Assembly (NCBI GenBank): GCA_028284745.1
Contig: JANQRC010000042.1
Span: forward strand, 1-54,583
Direction of reading: 5' to 3'
Length of the DNA stretch: 54,583 nucleotides
Origin: Flavobacteriaceae bacterium
GTDB taxonomy: Bacteria; Bacteroidota; Bacteroidia; Flavobacteriales; Flavobacteriaceae
Position 1 is the first letter of the stretch; every line of letters starts with the position of its first letter. The notes beneath the pieces were generated by a model. That model worked only from the letters and a program-made list of their open reading frames with translations. It did not search any database and was not told where the DNA came from. The translations under genes and the position numbers were made by a program. Positions 7,385-15,417 of this stretch are shown here, piece by piece.

Positions 7385-8401
7385 ATGCACAGAGGTCTTT
7401 CACGCAAAACTAAGCAATTCTTATCTAGCTTGATCAAAGTGGGCATTCTGTTTGGGGCTTCGTACTTTGTCTATGACCGATTGGCAAACAACGATTCTTT
7501 AGATCTTCGGCAATTCTTGGCCGCATTGAAGAATAACCAACTTTTTACAGAAAAGAACATATTGATCTTGCTTGGGCTCACGGTTCTCAATTGGCTTTTA
7601 GAGACCTTGAAATGGAAGACACTTGTCTCAACCGTAAAAAAGATCTCTTTCCGTGAATCGTTAGAGCAAAGTCTTGGTGCTATGACTGCCTCTTTGATGA
7701 CACCCAACCGTATGGGCGAATATGGTGCCAAAGCGTTGTATTTCTTTGCTAGGAACAGGCCAAAAGTGTTGTTTCTCAATCTCTGGGGAAACATGATGCA
7801 AATGTTGGTCACTTTAACGACCGGGGGTATCGGTCTTTGGGTGCTTGTCAATAAGTTCCAAGTAGATATCATTGGCTATAGAGTATTAAGAATTGCTATT
7901 CTAGCTGTGTTGGTACTTAGCTTAGGGATTCTAGGAGGAAGTCAACGAAAGTTCAATATCAAAGGCTATACGTTTGCCAGAATAAAAGGCTTTGTGAAAC
8001 GAATGCCCCCGAGGATCCATATAGCATCCCTACTCTTGTCACTTTTTAGATATGCTGTGTTCTCTTATCAGTTTTTCTTCATGTTGAAGTCCTTTGGCAC
8101 CGAGCTTGGTTATGTAGAAGCTATGATCGGCATCTCATCCATGTATCTGTTAGCCTCTATTGTGCCCACACTTACCTTGTTTGATGTGGTCATCAAGAGT
8201 ACCGCTGCTGTATGGGTGTTTGGTCATTTTGGTATTGATGAACTTTCGATACTTTGCATCGCTACCATGATGTGGCTGCTGAATTTTGTACTGCCTAGCA
8301 TCTTTGGCGGATATTATGTATTGAATTTTAGGCTTGATCCTCCTCACCCTCCCGATCGTTATCGGGACCCTCTCCCCAAGGAGAGGGAAACGTCCCTTTA
8401 A
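7385..8401 (+). CDS. Lysylphosphatidylglycerol synthase TM-region family protein (YbhN/UPF0104-like)
   Basis: A 338-residue multi-pass inner-membrane protein. Hydrophobic segments start near residues 15, 60, 130, 165, 210, 245 and 290. The block NWLLETLKWKTL with the following TMTPNRMGEYG-like motif (MTPNRMGEYGAKAL, about residues 103-116) is the signature of this family, related to the membrane half of MprF. It may act in lipid or glycolipid handling and is coupled to the GT2 gene whose ATG follows two bases after its stop. The last 19 residues, rich in Pro and Arg (from PHPPDRYRDPLP onward), are encoded by a palindromic repeat (8342-8387), so the native C-terminus probably ended sooner. Confidence 0.85.
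   Translation: MHRGLSRKTKQFLSSLIKVGILFGASYFVYDRLANNDSLDLRQFLAALKNNQLFTEKNILILLGLTVLNWLLETLKWKTLVSTVKKISFRESLEQSLGAMTASLMTPNRMGEYGAKALYFFARNRPKVLFLNLWGNMMQMLVTLTTGGIGLWVLVNKFQVDIIGYRVLRIAILAVLVLSLGILGGSQRKFNIKGYTFARIKGFVKRMPPRIHIASLLLSLFRYAVFSYQFFFMLKSFGTELGYVEAMIGISSMYLLASIVPTLTLFDVVIKSTAAVWVFGHFGIDELSILCIATMMWLLNFVLPSIFGGYYVLNFRLDPPHPPDRYRDPLPKERETSL
8342..8387. repeat. Modular palindromic repeat inside the 3' end of the YbhN-like gene
   Basis: The element reads CCTCACCC, then a hairpin CCCGAT-CGTT-ATCGGG (8351-8366), then CCCTCTCC-CCAA-GGAGAGGG (8368-8387). The outer modules recur at 16571-16619 around a different central hairpin. Here the whole unit is translated as part of the upstream gene's C-terminus. 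Confidence 0.85.
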
Positions 8402-8403
8402 AC

Positions 8404-9531
8404 ATGATCTTACTCATCATCATATCCATAATCATCTTACTCTATGTCGTATTACTGCTTTGGCTCATCGTAGGGTTTGACAGGGTGAGGTCGTTCCAAG
8501 CAGAAGCTGTTGCTGTAAATACCCATTTCAGTATTATCATACCTTTTCGGAATGAAGCAGCGCATCTTCCCAGGTTGCTAGAAAGCCTACGACAAATTGA
8601 CTATCCGCCTAGCGCATTCGAGGTCTTGATGGTCGATGATGCTTCGGAAGACGATTCGACCCATATCATCAACACTTTTCAACAGGAAAACAACGACTTC
8701 TCCATCACGGTCCATCAAAATATCAGGACCTCGCAATCCCCAAAAAAAGATGCCATCAACACAGCAGTCCATAAATCATCCTGTGAATGGATCGTCACTA
8801 CCGATGCCGATTGTATCGTGCCTGCCAAGTGGTTGAGGATTCTCGATTCCTTTATCCAGCAGCGACAACCCGCTATGGTCGCCGGCCCGATCTCTTATAT
8901 TGAACATCATGGCCTTCTAGATCAATTTCAACAGCTAGATCTATTTAGCCTCATCGGCACCACCATCGGAAGTTTCGGAAACAAAAAGAACCTATTCTGT
9001 AGCGGAGCTAATTTGGCATACAAGAAAGAAGCATTCTTTGAGGTGAATGGATATGTAGGAAATGATACGATCGCCAGCGGAGACGATGTCTTCCTTTTAG
9101 AAAAAATGACCGCACAATTTCCCGACCAAGTACATTACCTGAAAAACTATGAGGCCATTGTAAAAACTTCAACCGAGCCCTCTTGGAATGCGCTACTGCA
9201 ACAGCGAAAGCGTTGGGCGGCCAAGGCTTCGGGTTACCAAAACGGTATTACAAAAATTGTTGGGCTTGTAGTACTGTCGGCAAATCTTTCTATCCTCATA
9301 CTCCTATTCGGAAGTCTTTTTCGCGCTTCTGACCCAAAGTGGTTTCTCTTCGGGTTCTTATTGAAATTCAATATAGACCTGCTATTGATCCATAAGAGTT
9401 CGCGATTCCTTCGACAGCATGTGAAGGGATATCTCTTTGGAAGCTTGCTCTATCCATTCTTCAGTGTGGGCATCGCATTGCAGAGCCTTATTGGCGGCTA
9501 TCAGTGGAAGGGAAGAAATTTTAAGCGTTAA
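8404..9531 (+). CDS. Family 2 glycosyltransferase, membrane-bound
   Basis: A 375-residue GT2 protein. An N-terminal membrane segment (about residues 2-24) precedes the GT-A domain, which has SIIIPFRNEA at about 43-52, the VDDASEDDS metal/nucleotide site near 77-85, and WIVTTDADCIVP near 124-135 (the DxD-like site). The acceptor block FCSGANLAYKKEAF and the QQRKRW motif (QxxRW type of processive GT2 enzymes) follow. C-terminal membrane helices end the protein. It probably adds a sugar to a lipid or starts a polymer at the inner membrane. It is co-transcribed with the YbhN-like gene. Its last four bases overlap the toxin remnant on the other strand. Confidence 0.9.
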   Translation: MILLIIISIIILLYVVLLLWLIVGFDRVRSFQAEAVAVNTHFSIIIPFRNEAAHLPRLLESLRQIDYPPSAFEVLMVDDASEDDSTHIINTFQQENNDFSITVHQNIRTSQSPKKDAINTAVHKSSCEWIVTTDADCIVPAKWLRILDSFIQQRQPAMVAGPISYIEHHGLLDQFQQLDLFSLIGTTIGSFGNKKNLFCSGANLAYKKEAFFEVNGYVGNDTIASGDDVFLLEKMTAQFPDQVHYLKNYEAIVKTSTEPSWNALLQQRKRWAAKASGYQNGITKIVGLVVLSANLSILILLFGSLFRASDPKWFLFGFLLKFNIDLLLIHKSSRFLRQHVKGYLFGSLLYPFFSVGIALQSLIGGYQWKGRNFKR

Positions 9532-9887
9532 CGCATCAGCCGTTCATCGAAACTGAACTTCTCTACTTTTTTCACCTTTATCTTGCTGAAGTCTTTATGG
9601 AGTGGGTTGATGATAAAATTATATTCGCTGGGCACCACGGCCGAAGGCACTTGTAGCACAGCCGCCTTTTCTTCTTTACAGAACTTGGCGAACACCTCTT
9701 GCGTGTGGCGATTGTACGGTAGCGAATTCCACCCTGTTGGCAATCGTGTAGCTTTGACTATTGCAACATCTTCTTGGATTTCGACATGAACAAGAATACG
9801 ATCATTGGGCAGGTCTGCACTTAACTTCAAAGCCCTTAGAATAGACCTCAGCGATCTCGAAGAGGCGTTCGCTGACTTCCTTATCAT
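9528..9887 (-). pseudogene. RES-domain toxin remnant (N-terminal third missing)
   Basis: The frame encodes 119 residues, but only from about residue 22 (LSADLPNDR) does it match the RES family: the DLP-x-D strand, GWNSLPYNRHTQEVF, and the C-terminal PSAVVPSEYNFIINPLH block are typical. The first 21 residues are out-of-frame antitoxin sequence. RES toxins, NAD+-degrading enzymes, carry essential Arg and Tyr residues in their first third, and that third is absent. The toxin should therefore be inactive. The match begins at about base 9824, exactly where the upstream antitoxin match stops, so one deletion joined the two genes. Confidence 0.78.
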
Positions 9888-10107
9888 AATTGGCTTTCTT
9901 TGCTAAGGTAGAATACGAAGCCGGAACTACTTCAGAGATCTTGGTCAATGGAAGTGCCACACGCATGCTAAACTTCTTAAGGTCTGAACGGGACACACCA
10001 CTTCTACTAGCGTGTATGATCTTTAGCTTTGTCTGTGGAGACCTCCCGCCAGTTTCTACAAAATCATTGAGTGATATCGTTTCCATATTAGTAAAATTAC
10101 TACTCAT
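9802..10107 (-). pseudogene. Xre/ParS-family antitoxin remnant (C-terminal half missing)
   Basis: The 101-residue frame matches the N-terminal part of the Xre-type (MbcA/ParS-like) antitoxins that pair with RES toxins: a helix-turn-helix-like block LPLTKISEVVPASYSTLAK near residues 52-70 and the conserved SERLFEIAEVYSKGFEV near 78-94. The usual C-terminal toxin-binding DUF2384 domain, with its LxxP-x-x-ALGN-x-x-P-x-x-LLDT pattern, is gone; the last seven residues are toxin DNA read in the wrong frame. The remaining N-terminal domain might still bind DNA. The locus lies between a GT2 gene and a Bax inhibitor-1 gene. Confidence 0.75.
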
Positions 10108-10270
10108 TTATCAATAGCAAAAAGAACTGTATTCTTTTCTCATAAACTCTAGCATCATACAGACCATGTTAGATAGGCGATCATTCGCTGCATATCTTGA
10201 CCTGAAACAAAGCAATGATCTAAGCAGAACTCTTCGTTTTTTGCTATTTTTAGCCAACTTAATTATTTCT

Positions 10271-11011
10271 ATGTCGGTTTTTGGACTCAACACCTCTAAT
10301 CCAGCGTTCAGCAGTTATTTTTGGGGCGGAGGTTCTTCCAGAGGAAAAAAAATGTCGCTCACAGGCATTTTCGTAAAATCAATGTTCTGTTTAGGATTGG
10401 TAGCGCTTACAGCTTCCTATACCTGGAAAATGGCCTACGATGGCGTAGACTTGAAATGGTGGACCTCAGGAAGTATGCTAGCGGCCATTGCATTTAGTTT
10501 ATTGATCTCCTTCAAAAATGATTGGGCACCTTGGCTAACGCCGCTCTATGCCTTGGCAAAAGGACTATTCTTAGGAGGCATCAGTGCTTATGCGCACAAA
10601 AGATTTCCGGAACTGCCGCTTCAAGCAGTTGGCATGACCATCTTGACGTTCTTCGTAATGCTTATCCTATTCAAAACGAGGGTCATAAAAGTTACCCGAC
10701 AGTTTAGAGCCATCATCATTACAGCTTCAGCCACGATCTTCACCGTGTATATCATCACCTGGATACTGAGCTTTTTTGGCATTTATGTGCGTTTTGTATG
10801 GGGGACCTCATGGTTTGCGATCGCCTTTAATGTCATCGCTGCCATTGTGGCATCCCTATCGCTTTTTCTTGACTTTGATTACATGGAGCGTTACATAGGT
10901 CGCGCACCTAAGTCCAAAGAGTGGGTAGCCACCTGGGGATTACTGATCACGTTGATCTGGTTATACGTTGAAATTCTTCGCCTGATGAAGAAATTAGCGC
11001 TCAGGTTTTAG
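10271..11011 (+). CDS. Bax inhibitor-1/YccA family membrane protein
   Basis: A 246-residue protein with about seven hydrophobic helices, the fold of the BI-1/YccA family of pH-sensitive ion-leak channels. The helices start near residues 35, 65, 88, 112, 138, 165 and 218; the DFDYMERYIGRAPKSKEWVA segment before the last helix carries the paired acidic residues usual for the family. I use ATG 10271 (MSVFGLNTSNPAF); the frame is open back to 10166, but the extra 35 residues include a spurious hydrophobic stretch. Its 3' end overlaps the convergent lipoprotein gene by 18 bases. Physiological role in bacteria is uncertain. Confidence 0.88.
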   Translation: MSVFGLNTSNPAFSSYFWGGGSSRGKKMSLTGIFVKSMFCLGLVALTASYTWKMAYDGVDLKWWTSGSMLAAIAFSLLISFKNDWAPWLTPLYALAKGLFLGGISAYAHKRFPELPLQAVGMTILTFFVMLILFKTRVIKVTRQFRAIIITASATIFTVYIITWILSFFGIYVRFVWGTSWFAIAFNVIAAIVASLSLFLDFDYMERYIGRAPKSKEWVATWGLLITLIWLYVEILRLMKKLALRF

Positions 11012-11500
11012 AGCGTGCTCATTTTTCGCTGAAATTTGCAAAGGCACTGAAAAAGAGGTCTGCACGGGTTGGTTGCGCTTCAAGGCCGGATATATCTTCG
11101 GCAGCGTCTCCATACTACGATAGATAAGGCTATCAAGGGTCGGCAGTTGTTGTTTGACGACCTCTGAAGCTGAAATGGTATTTATTTGAAGCATCCCGAC
11201 AGTATCTACCGAAAAATGTATGCGAATAGTTTCGTTGAATTGTTCATTGACCACAAATTGGTGCTTGGTCAATTCATTGTGAAACGCATTCAGGAGCACA
11301 CTCTCAAAACACTGTTTCTGGAATCCCATAGTGGCCGTCTCGTCACACCCGTCAAAAAGCGGATAGCTGTCTATGTCTCCCCAATCGATCTCCTCGATGG
11401 TCTGGTTTGCAATAGATTCTGGGTCCTCTGCTTTTTTGAAATATTCACACGCTTGAGCTAAAAAGCCAATGAAAACCAATATGAGCAAGCGTACCTTCAT
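10994..11500 (-). CDS. Lipoprotein with weak TonB-C-terminal-like end, unknown function
   Basis: A 168-residue protein with a lipoprotein signal: a hydrophobic run and lipobox LAQAC with Cys18, so it is probably anchored in a membrane facing the periplasm. The rest is soluble. Its last third (from ETIRIHFSVDTVGMLQ to PVQTSFSVPLQI) has the spacing of the repeated strands of TonB C-terminal-like domains, including a QTSFSVPLQ-type end strand and a YPALKRNQP loop. I would call it TonB-C-like with low certainty; there is no TonB membrane anchor. Two internal Cys are also present. It overlaps the convergent Bax inhibitor-1 gene at the 3' end. Confidence 0.7.
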   Translation of the reverse strand: MKVRLLILVFIGFLAQACEYFKKAEDPESIANQTIEEIDWGDIDSYPLFDGCDETATMGFQKQCFESVLLNAFHNELTKHQFVVNEQFNETIRIHFSVDTVGMLQINTISASEVVKQQLPTLDSLIYRSMETLPKIYPALKRNQPVQTSFSVPLQISAKNEHALKPER

Positions 11501-11589
11501 CCTAGATCATAAGAAAGTGAAAAGTACGATTTTTGACGAACATTTTTGTAACAGCTTTGCCCTATCTTCGTCTCATAGAAAAACTATCG

Positions 11590-12093
11590 ATGGAGTTTGT
11601 TTTATTGACCTTGGGACTTTTATTGGCGATACTTGGCATTCTGGGCAGTTTTTTGCCTGTATTGCCTGGGCCGCTAACAAGTTGGTTTGGACTTTTGGTA
11701 TTGCATTTTACGGATGCTGTTCCGATGAACTGGTGGTTTCTGGGCACAACGCTTGGCATTGCACTGGTAATCTTCTTACTGGACTATGCCATCCCTGCCA
11801 TTGGCACAAAAAAGTTTGGCGGCAGTAAAGCCGGAATGATCGGTACTTCCATCGGATTGGTCGTGGGCATTTTGGCGCCCATCCCTTTTGGCATCATCAT
11901 AGGGCCCTTTGTAGGTGCCTTTGCTGGCGAGATGATACATCAGAACAACAGCGGGAAAGCACTAAAAGCTGCCTTCGGTTCGTTTCTTGGCTTTTTAACA
12001 GGTGCATTCCTAAAGTTTGTGGTCGCCACCATTTTTCTTGGATTGTTCATCGGAAAAGTATGGGATTACCGTGATGCGTTCTTTCGATCCTGA
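11590..12093 (+). CDS. DUF456 domain-containing membrane protein
   Basis: A 167-residue protein made almost entirely of hydrophobic helices with many glycines. The pattern LAILGILGSFLPVLPGPLTSW near residues 11-31 is the DUF456 signature; two glycine-rich repeats (SKAGMIGTSIGLVVGI and PFGIIIGPFVGAFAGEM) follow, as is usual. Function is unknown. I take ATG 11590; the upstream 19 in-frame codons are not conserved-looking and overlap a TATCTTCG box. Its end overlaps the convergent nitrilase gene by 28 bases. Confidence 0.88.
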   Translation: MEFVLLTLGLLLAILGILGSFLPVLPGPLTSWFGLLVLHFTDAVPMNWWFLGTTLGIALVIFLLDYAIPAIGTKKFGGSKAGMIGTSIGLVVGILAPIPFGIIIGPFVGAFAGEMIHQNNSGKALKAAFGSFLGFLTGAFLKFVVATIFLGLFIGKVWDYRDAFFRS

Positions 12094-13037
12094 TCCCAGA
12101 CCGTCTTCTGCCGCTCACGATTTACATACAGCTTTGTCACATCGGGCCTAGAATAATGCCCTGAGGCATCAAAATTCTGCCGCTCTTCGAATACACGATT
12201 GAAATCCAAGGTTTGATAGATGATCCCTTGCTTGTCGACTTGGGGTTCAAGAATCCACTCGCCATCTGGCCCAGCAATACACGAGCCGCCATTGGCCAAG
12301 GTTTTGGGTGCTTCATTGAAAATTTTATCTAGATGTGGTGTGTCTTTTGGGAAGTCTTCAACAGTCATAGTAGCCGAGACCGAAATGACAAAGCTTCTGC
12401 CCTCACGAGCAATGAACCGTGTAATGTCTCTTGTATTGTAGTCACTGCCTGGCCATACGGCAACGTGTAGATTTTCTCCCATTCCATAAAGTGTAGCTCT
12501 GGGCAAGGGCATCCAATTCTCCCAACAGTTTAGGCCACCAACCGTAAACTGTTTCAGAGGGTGCGTCTGCAACCCATGCCCATCGCCTGGAGACCAAGTA
12601 AGGCGCTCTTCGTAGGTAGGCTGCAATTTTCGGTGCACGGATCGAATGTCGCCATCGGCATCGACGTACACCAACGAACAATAGAGGCTGTGTCCACCAC
12701 GGTCTAACGGTCGTTCGATGATTCCTAAATAGATGGCCATACGGTGTGCTTTGGCCAACTTGCGTACCATGTCTAGGTCACCCTTCTCTATGACGACAGC
12801 ATTGCGTGCATAATGCGCATGCAACTCTTTTTGCATCCTGGAATCGAACTGAGCACCGTTGGTAAGACTCACCCAAAACGGATAGCCGGGAAGCAACGCC
12901 TCGCCAAAGACGGTCAGTTCTGTCTTGTGAGTTGCTGCCTCGTTGATCGTCTGTTCGATTTTTTCCAAGGTCTTCGTTTTGTTGCCCCACACAGGTGATA
13001 TCTGTGCCAAGGCTACTTTCAAGAGATTGTTTGCCAT
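12066..13037 (-). CDS. Carbon-nitrogen hydrolase (nitrilase family)
   Basis: A 323-residue nitrilase-superfamily enzyme. The catalytic triad is visible: Glu46 in VFGEALLPGYP, Lys137 in HRKLQPTYEER, and Cys171 in GGLNCWENWMP. The CWEN context and the Lys motif with HRKLxPT-x-E-R are those of true nitrilases (branch 1), which convert a nitrile to a carboxylic acid and ammonia; amidases of the superfamily usually differ around the Cys. The substrate is unknown. Length matches the branch. The gene stands alone on its strand, with a structured repeat element directly upstream (13041-13132). Confidence 0.9.
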   Translation of the reverse strand: MANNLLKVALAQISPVWGNKTKTLEKIEQTINEAATHKTELTVFGEALLPGYPFWVSLTNGAQFDSRMQKELHAHYARNAVVIEKGDLDMVRKLAKAHRMAIYLGIIERPLDRGGHSLYCSLVYVDADGDIRSVHRKLQPTYEERLTWSPGDGHGLQTHPLKQFTVGGLNCWENWMPLPRATLYGMGENLHVAVWPGSDYNTRDITRFIAREGRSFVISVSATMTVEDFPKDTPHLDKIFNEAPKTLANGGSCIAGPDGEWILEPQVDKQGIIYQTLDFNRVFEERQNFDASGHYSRPDVTKLYVNRERQKTVWDQDRKNASR

Positions 13038-13040
13038 AAT

Positions 13041-13132
13041 TAAAAATGCGTTAGCGATTGAAGCGGCATCCTCTACAACGCGATAGCGGGCAGAGATACA
13101 GCGGAAAGCGCGGCCCCGAAGGGGAAACGCCC
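13041..13132 (+). repeat. Structured intergenic element, candidate small RNA or dispersed repeat
   Basis: The 101-base gap between ubiA-like and nitrilase genes is filled by a GC-rich element starting AAAATGCGTTAGCGATTG and ending near GAAACGCCC. It contains a CCCC-GAA-GGGG hairpin (13114-13124), CTCT/AGAG arms at 13071 and 13092, and repeated GCGG and AGCG words. I recognise the wording from many flavobacterial intergenic regions; it may correspond to a structured RNA family such as Flavo-1, but I cannot verify that. Strand is given in the orientation I recall. Confidence 0.5.
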
Positions 13133-13138
13133 AAGAGG

Positions 13139-14047
13139 TTACAATATCCTATTCAGCACAAGGTCTATGTCGATGAGCAGGATACTGAACACACCCAATA
13201 CGATTATAAATTTAAGAATATTGTGTAAGGTCACATACTGCCTTTTGGATCGAGAGTGCCATAAAAGAAGTAGGAATACAGCCAAGGTAACGAGCACCAA
13301 ATAAAAGTAATAGTGCATCTGCCCGATATGAAAGTGGCGTAACAGTAAAAATATGGGCACTATGGTGAGCACTATCAGCAATGACAGAAACCTTTTAGAG
13401 GCGACCTCTCCGTAGACGATCGGGATGGTCTGGTATCCTTGGGCAAGATCACCTTTCATGTTCTCCAGGTCTTTTATGAGCTCTCGCATGCTGATCAGCA
13501 AGAACAAGAATGTAGCATGTACAAAAATTACCGTTTCGAAATTCTTATAATAGATGAACACGGCGAAGAACGGGGTGATCGTGAGGATGGCGGAGGTGAG
13601 GTTTCCTAGGAATGGTAATTTCTTTAGGCGGTGCGAGTACAGCCAAATGCCGAAGATATACAACGAAAAGAACAGCACTGCCCTGAACGAGACGTAACTG
13701 GCACAGAGAACGGCGACGAAATTCAGGATAAAGTAAGTGGTAAGTTTGAATTGTTGGCTTACCAAGCGATCCAACATGGTCTTTCTGGGACGATTGATCA
13801 GGTCTTTTTCTGCATCGTAGAAATTGTTGATGATGTATCCTGAGGCGATGGTCAACGCTGTTGCGGTCAACAACATGAACAGTTTTGAATCGAAGATGAC
13901 TCCACTCAAGGGAAGGTCCGAGGCAAGTATATAGATCGATGCAAGGTACTGTGCCAAGGTCAATACCAAAATGTTGTACCCACGCACCACAGAGAACAGG
14001 CTCAATAGCTTGAGCAAGTACATCTTTTGTTTTCGAGAGAGTCCCAT
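13139..14047 (-). CDS. UbiA-family polyprenyltransferase (geranylgeranylglycerol-phosphate type)
   Basis: A 302-residue integral membrane prenyltransferase with about eight helices. The first Asp-rich site is N75-x-x-D78-x-x-x-D82 in INNFYDAEKDLINRP; the second lies in the RELIKDLENMKGDLAQGYQTIP block near residues 186-206. In flavobacteria this subgroup is usually named geranylgeranylglycerol-phosphate geranylgeranyltransferase, but the true acceptor is not established by sequence. Its position 10 bases after mevalonate kinase, in the mevalonate operon, supports a role in moving an isoprenoid chain to a lipid acceptor. Confidence 0.88.
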   Translation of the reverse strand: MGLSRKQKMYLLKLLSLFSVVRGYNILVLTLAQYLASIYILASDLPLSGVIFDSKLFMLLTATALTIASGYIINNFYDAEKDLINRPRKTMLDRLVSQQFKLTTYFILNFVAVLCASYVSFRAVLFFSLYIFGIWLYSHRLKKLPFLGNLTSAILTITPFFAVFIYYKNFETVIFVHATFLFLLISMRELIKDLENMKGDLAQGYQTIPIVYGEVASKRFLSLLIVLTIVPIFLLLRHFHIGQMHYYFYLVLVTLAVFLLLLWHSRSKRQYVTLHNILKFIIVLGVFSILLIDIDLVLNRIL

Positions 14048-14057
14048 GATCGGGACG

Positions 14058-14987
14058 TTAGAAGTTGTAGACGACCTCTAATTTATGTCCTGACAACACC
14101 ATGCGAGCATTTTCCAGGTCTTCGGTAAAGCCTAGGATGTAGCCTCCACCACCTGAACCGCATAGTTTCAGGTAATACGCATTGGTGTCAATACCTTTTT
14201 GCCACAGTTGGTGGAATTTTTCGGGGATCATGGGCTTGAAGTTGTCCAACACTGTATGTGACAATTTCTTCATGTTCTTGAAAAGCCCTTTTACATCCCC
14301 TTTCAGAAAATCTTCAACGCACGAATCGGTGTATTTGATGAACTGGTCTTTCAGCATGTTGCGGAAACCTTCTTGCTTCATCTTTTCCATGAAAATGCTC
14401 ACCATCGGCGCTGTCTCGCCTGTCATCCCACTATCCAATAAGAACACTGCTCCCTTTCCGTTTTCGCTTTGCGAAGGAATCCCTGTAGGTTCTATATTGT
14501 CTTTGCTATTGATCAGAATTGGCAAGCTGAGGTAGCTGTTTAGCGGGTCTAGCCCAGAGGATCTCCCGTGGAAGAAAGACTCCATCTGCGAGAAGACTTC
14601 TTTCAATTTCAGCAGTTTATCGCGGGTGAGGTTCTCTAGCACCGTGATCTTATCGTTCGCATACTTGTCGTAGATGGCAGCGACTAGGGCGCCGCTACTT
14701 CCTACACCATAGCCCTGCGGAATACTACTGTCAAAGTACATGCCAGCTTCTACGTCCTTCTCTAGTTTTTCAAAATCGAAAGTGGCCAACTCGGTTGGCA
14801 ATTGCCTCAGATATGCGACAAAGGCCTTTAGGTTGGCATTGGAGTTCGACGCCTCTTCGGAGGTATTGCCGTCCAGCTTCAATGCACCATTATAAAAGTT
14901 GTAGGGAATTGAAAGCCCTTTGGAATCCTTGATGATACCGTATTCACCAAAGAGTAGGATCTTGGAATAGAAAAGTGGTCCTTTCAT
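14058..14987 (-). CDS. Mevalonate kinase / GHMP kinase
   Basis: A 309-residue GHMP-superfamily kinase. The ATP-binding motif 2 appears as GYGVGSSGA (residues 92-100) and the C-terminal glycine loop as LCGSGGGGYILG near 277-288; the N-terminal SKILLFGEYGI is typical of mevalonate kinases. The motif-2 form differs slightly from the usual P-x-x-x-G-L-x-S-S-A, as in other flavobacterial members. Operon position after mvaD argues for mevalonate kinase, but phosphomevalonate kinase cannot be excluded; no other GHMP kinase is in the operon. A TAACTTTG box ends five bases before the ATG. An inverted repeat flanking the preceding gene ends 25 bases before the ATG. Confidence 0.85.
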   Translation of the reverse strand: MKGPLFYSKILLFGEYGIIKDSKGLSIPYNFYNGALKLDGNTSEEASNSNANLKAFVAYLRQLPTELATFDFEKLEKDVEAGMYFDSSIPQGYGVGSSGALVAAIYDKYANDKITVLENLTRDKLLKLKEVFSQMESFFHGRSSGLDPLNSYLSLPILINSKDNIEPTGIPSQSENGKGAVFLLDSGMTGETAPMVSIFMEKMKQEGFRNMLKDQFIKYTDSCVEDFLKGDVKGLFKNMKKLSHTVLDNFKPMIPEKFHQLWQKGIDTNAYYLKLCGSGGGGYILGFTEDLENARMVLSGHKLEVVYNF

Positions 14988-15011
14988 TGTTGCAAAGTTA
15001 ATAAGTAATAA

Positions 15012-15417
15012 TTAACAATGAAGAAATTTACAAAAGTTTATCATCATAACCCTTTGGATGTCTTGACGATACTTACCAAAAGCCTAATTAGTTCATCTGC
15101 TGACCTTTTGAAAGACTGATGATCATCTTCGTCTAGAAAATCTGTTTTAACCAACAACGCTAACCAGTAAGAAGTTTCGTTAGCTTCTTTTAATGCTATG
15201 GTCATTTTATTTATGAAATCTGCCTTACTAGCAGCAAATGTTGCTTCATGAATATTGGCGCCTATAGAAGTAGCTGAACGAACAAGTTGTTTTGACAAGA
15301 TAAATTCTTTGTCTTCAACTTTCAATCGCTTATAAAGCTCAACAACTTTTACAGCGAAGTCAAAACTTTTCTTTTTTACTACACTATCACTCATCATTTT
15401 TATCTATTCATTGTTAA
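15012..15417. mobile_element. Inverted-repeat-bounded unit carrying a four-helix-bundle gene (IVS-like)
   Basis: Perfect 11-bp inverted repeats TTAACAATGAA (15012-15022) and TTCATTGTTAA (15407-15417) bound a 406-base segment that holds only the four-helix-bundle gene. TTAA stands at both outer edges. The arms could pair to form a stem, as do the ends of intervening sequences in 23S rRNA genes, whose ORFs encode the same protein family. The unit interrupts the mvaD-mvk junction and supplies the last four codons of mvaD. Mobility is inferred from structure only. Confidence 0.5.
15044..15397 (-). CDS. Four-helix-bundle protein (23S rRNA intervening-sequence / S23 family)
   Basis: A 117-residue helical protein of the same family as the gene at 6167-6532, but of a different subgroup (low identity by eye). 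The signature is FILSKQLVRSATSIGANIHEA near residues 37-57, then KADFINKMTIALKEANETSYW near 63-83. Function unknown. Its start lies three bases after the mvaD stop and its stop 57 bases before the mevalonate kinase ATG, so it is inside the mevalonate operon though unrelated to isoprenoid synthesis. It is bounded by perfect 11-bp inverted repeats. Either of two adjacent ATGs (15397, 15394) can be the start. Confidence 0.92.
   Translation of the reverse strand: MMSDSVVKKKSFDFAVKVVELYKRLKVEDKEFILSKQLVRSATSIGANIHEATFAASKADFINKMTIALKEANETSYWLALLVKTDFLDEDDHQSFKRSADELIRLLVSIVKTSKGL

Noticed and set aside
10166-10270. N-terminal extension of the Bax inhibitor-1 family protein
   Set aside because: Not typical of the family; ATG 10271 gives a normal start and the extension lies over probable promoter DNA.
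11469-11828. 119-codon frame overlapping the DUF456 gene
   Set aside because: It is in another frame of the same strand, lacks family features, and the DUF456 frame has clear motifs.
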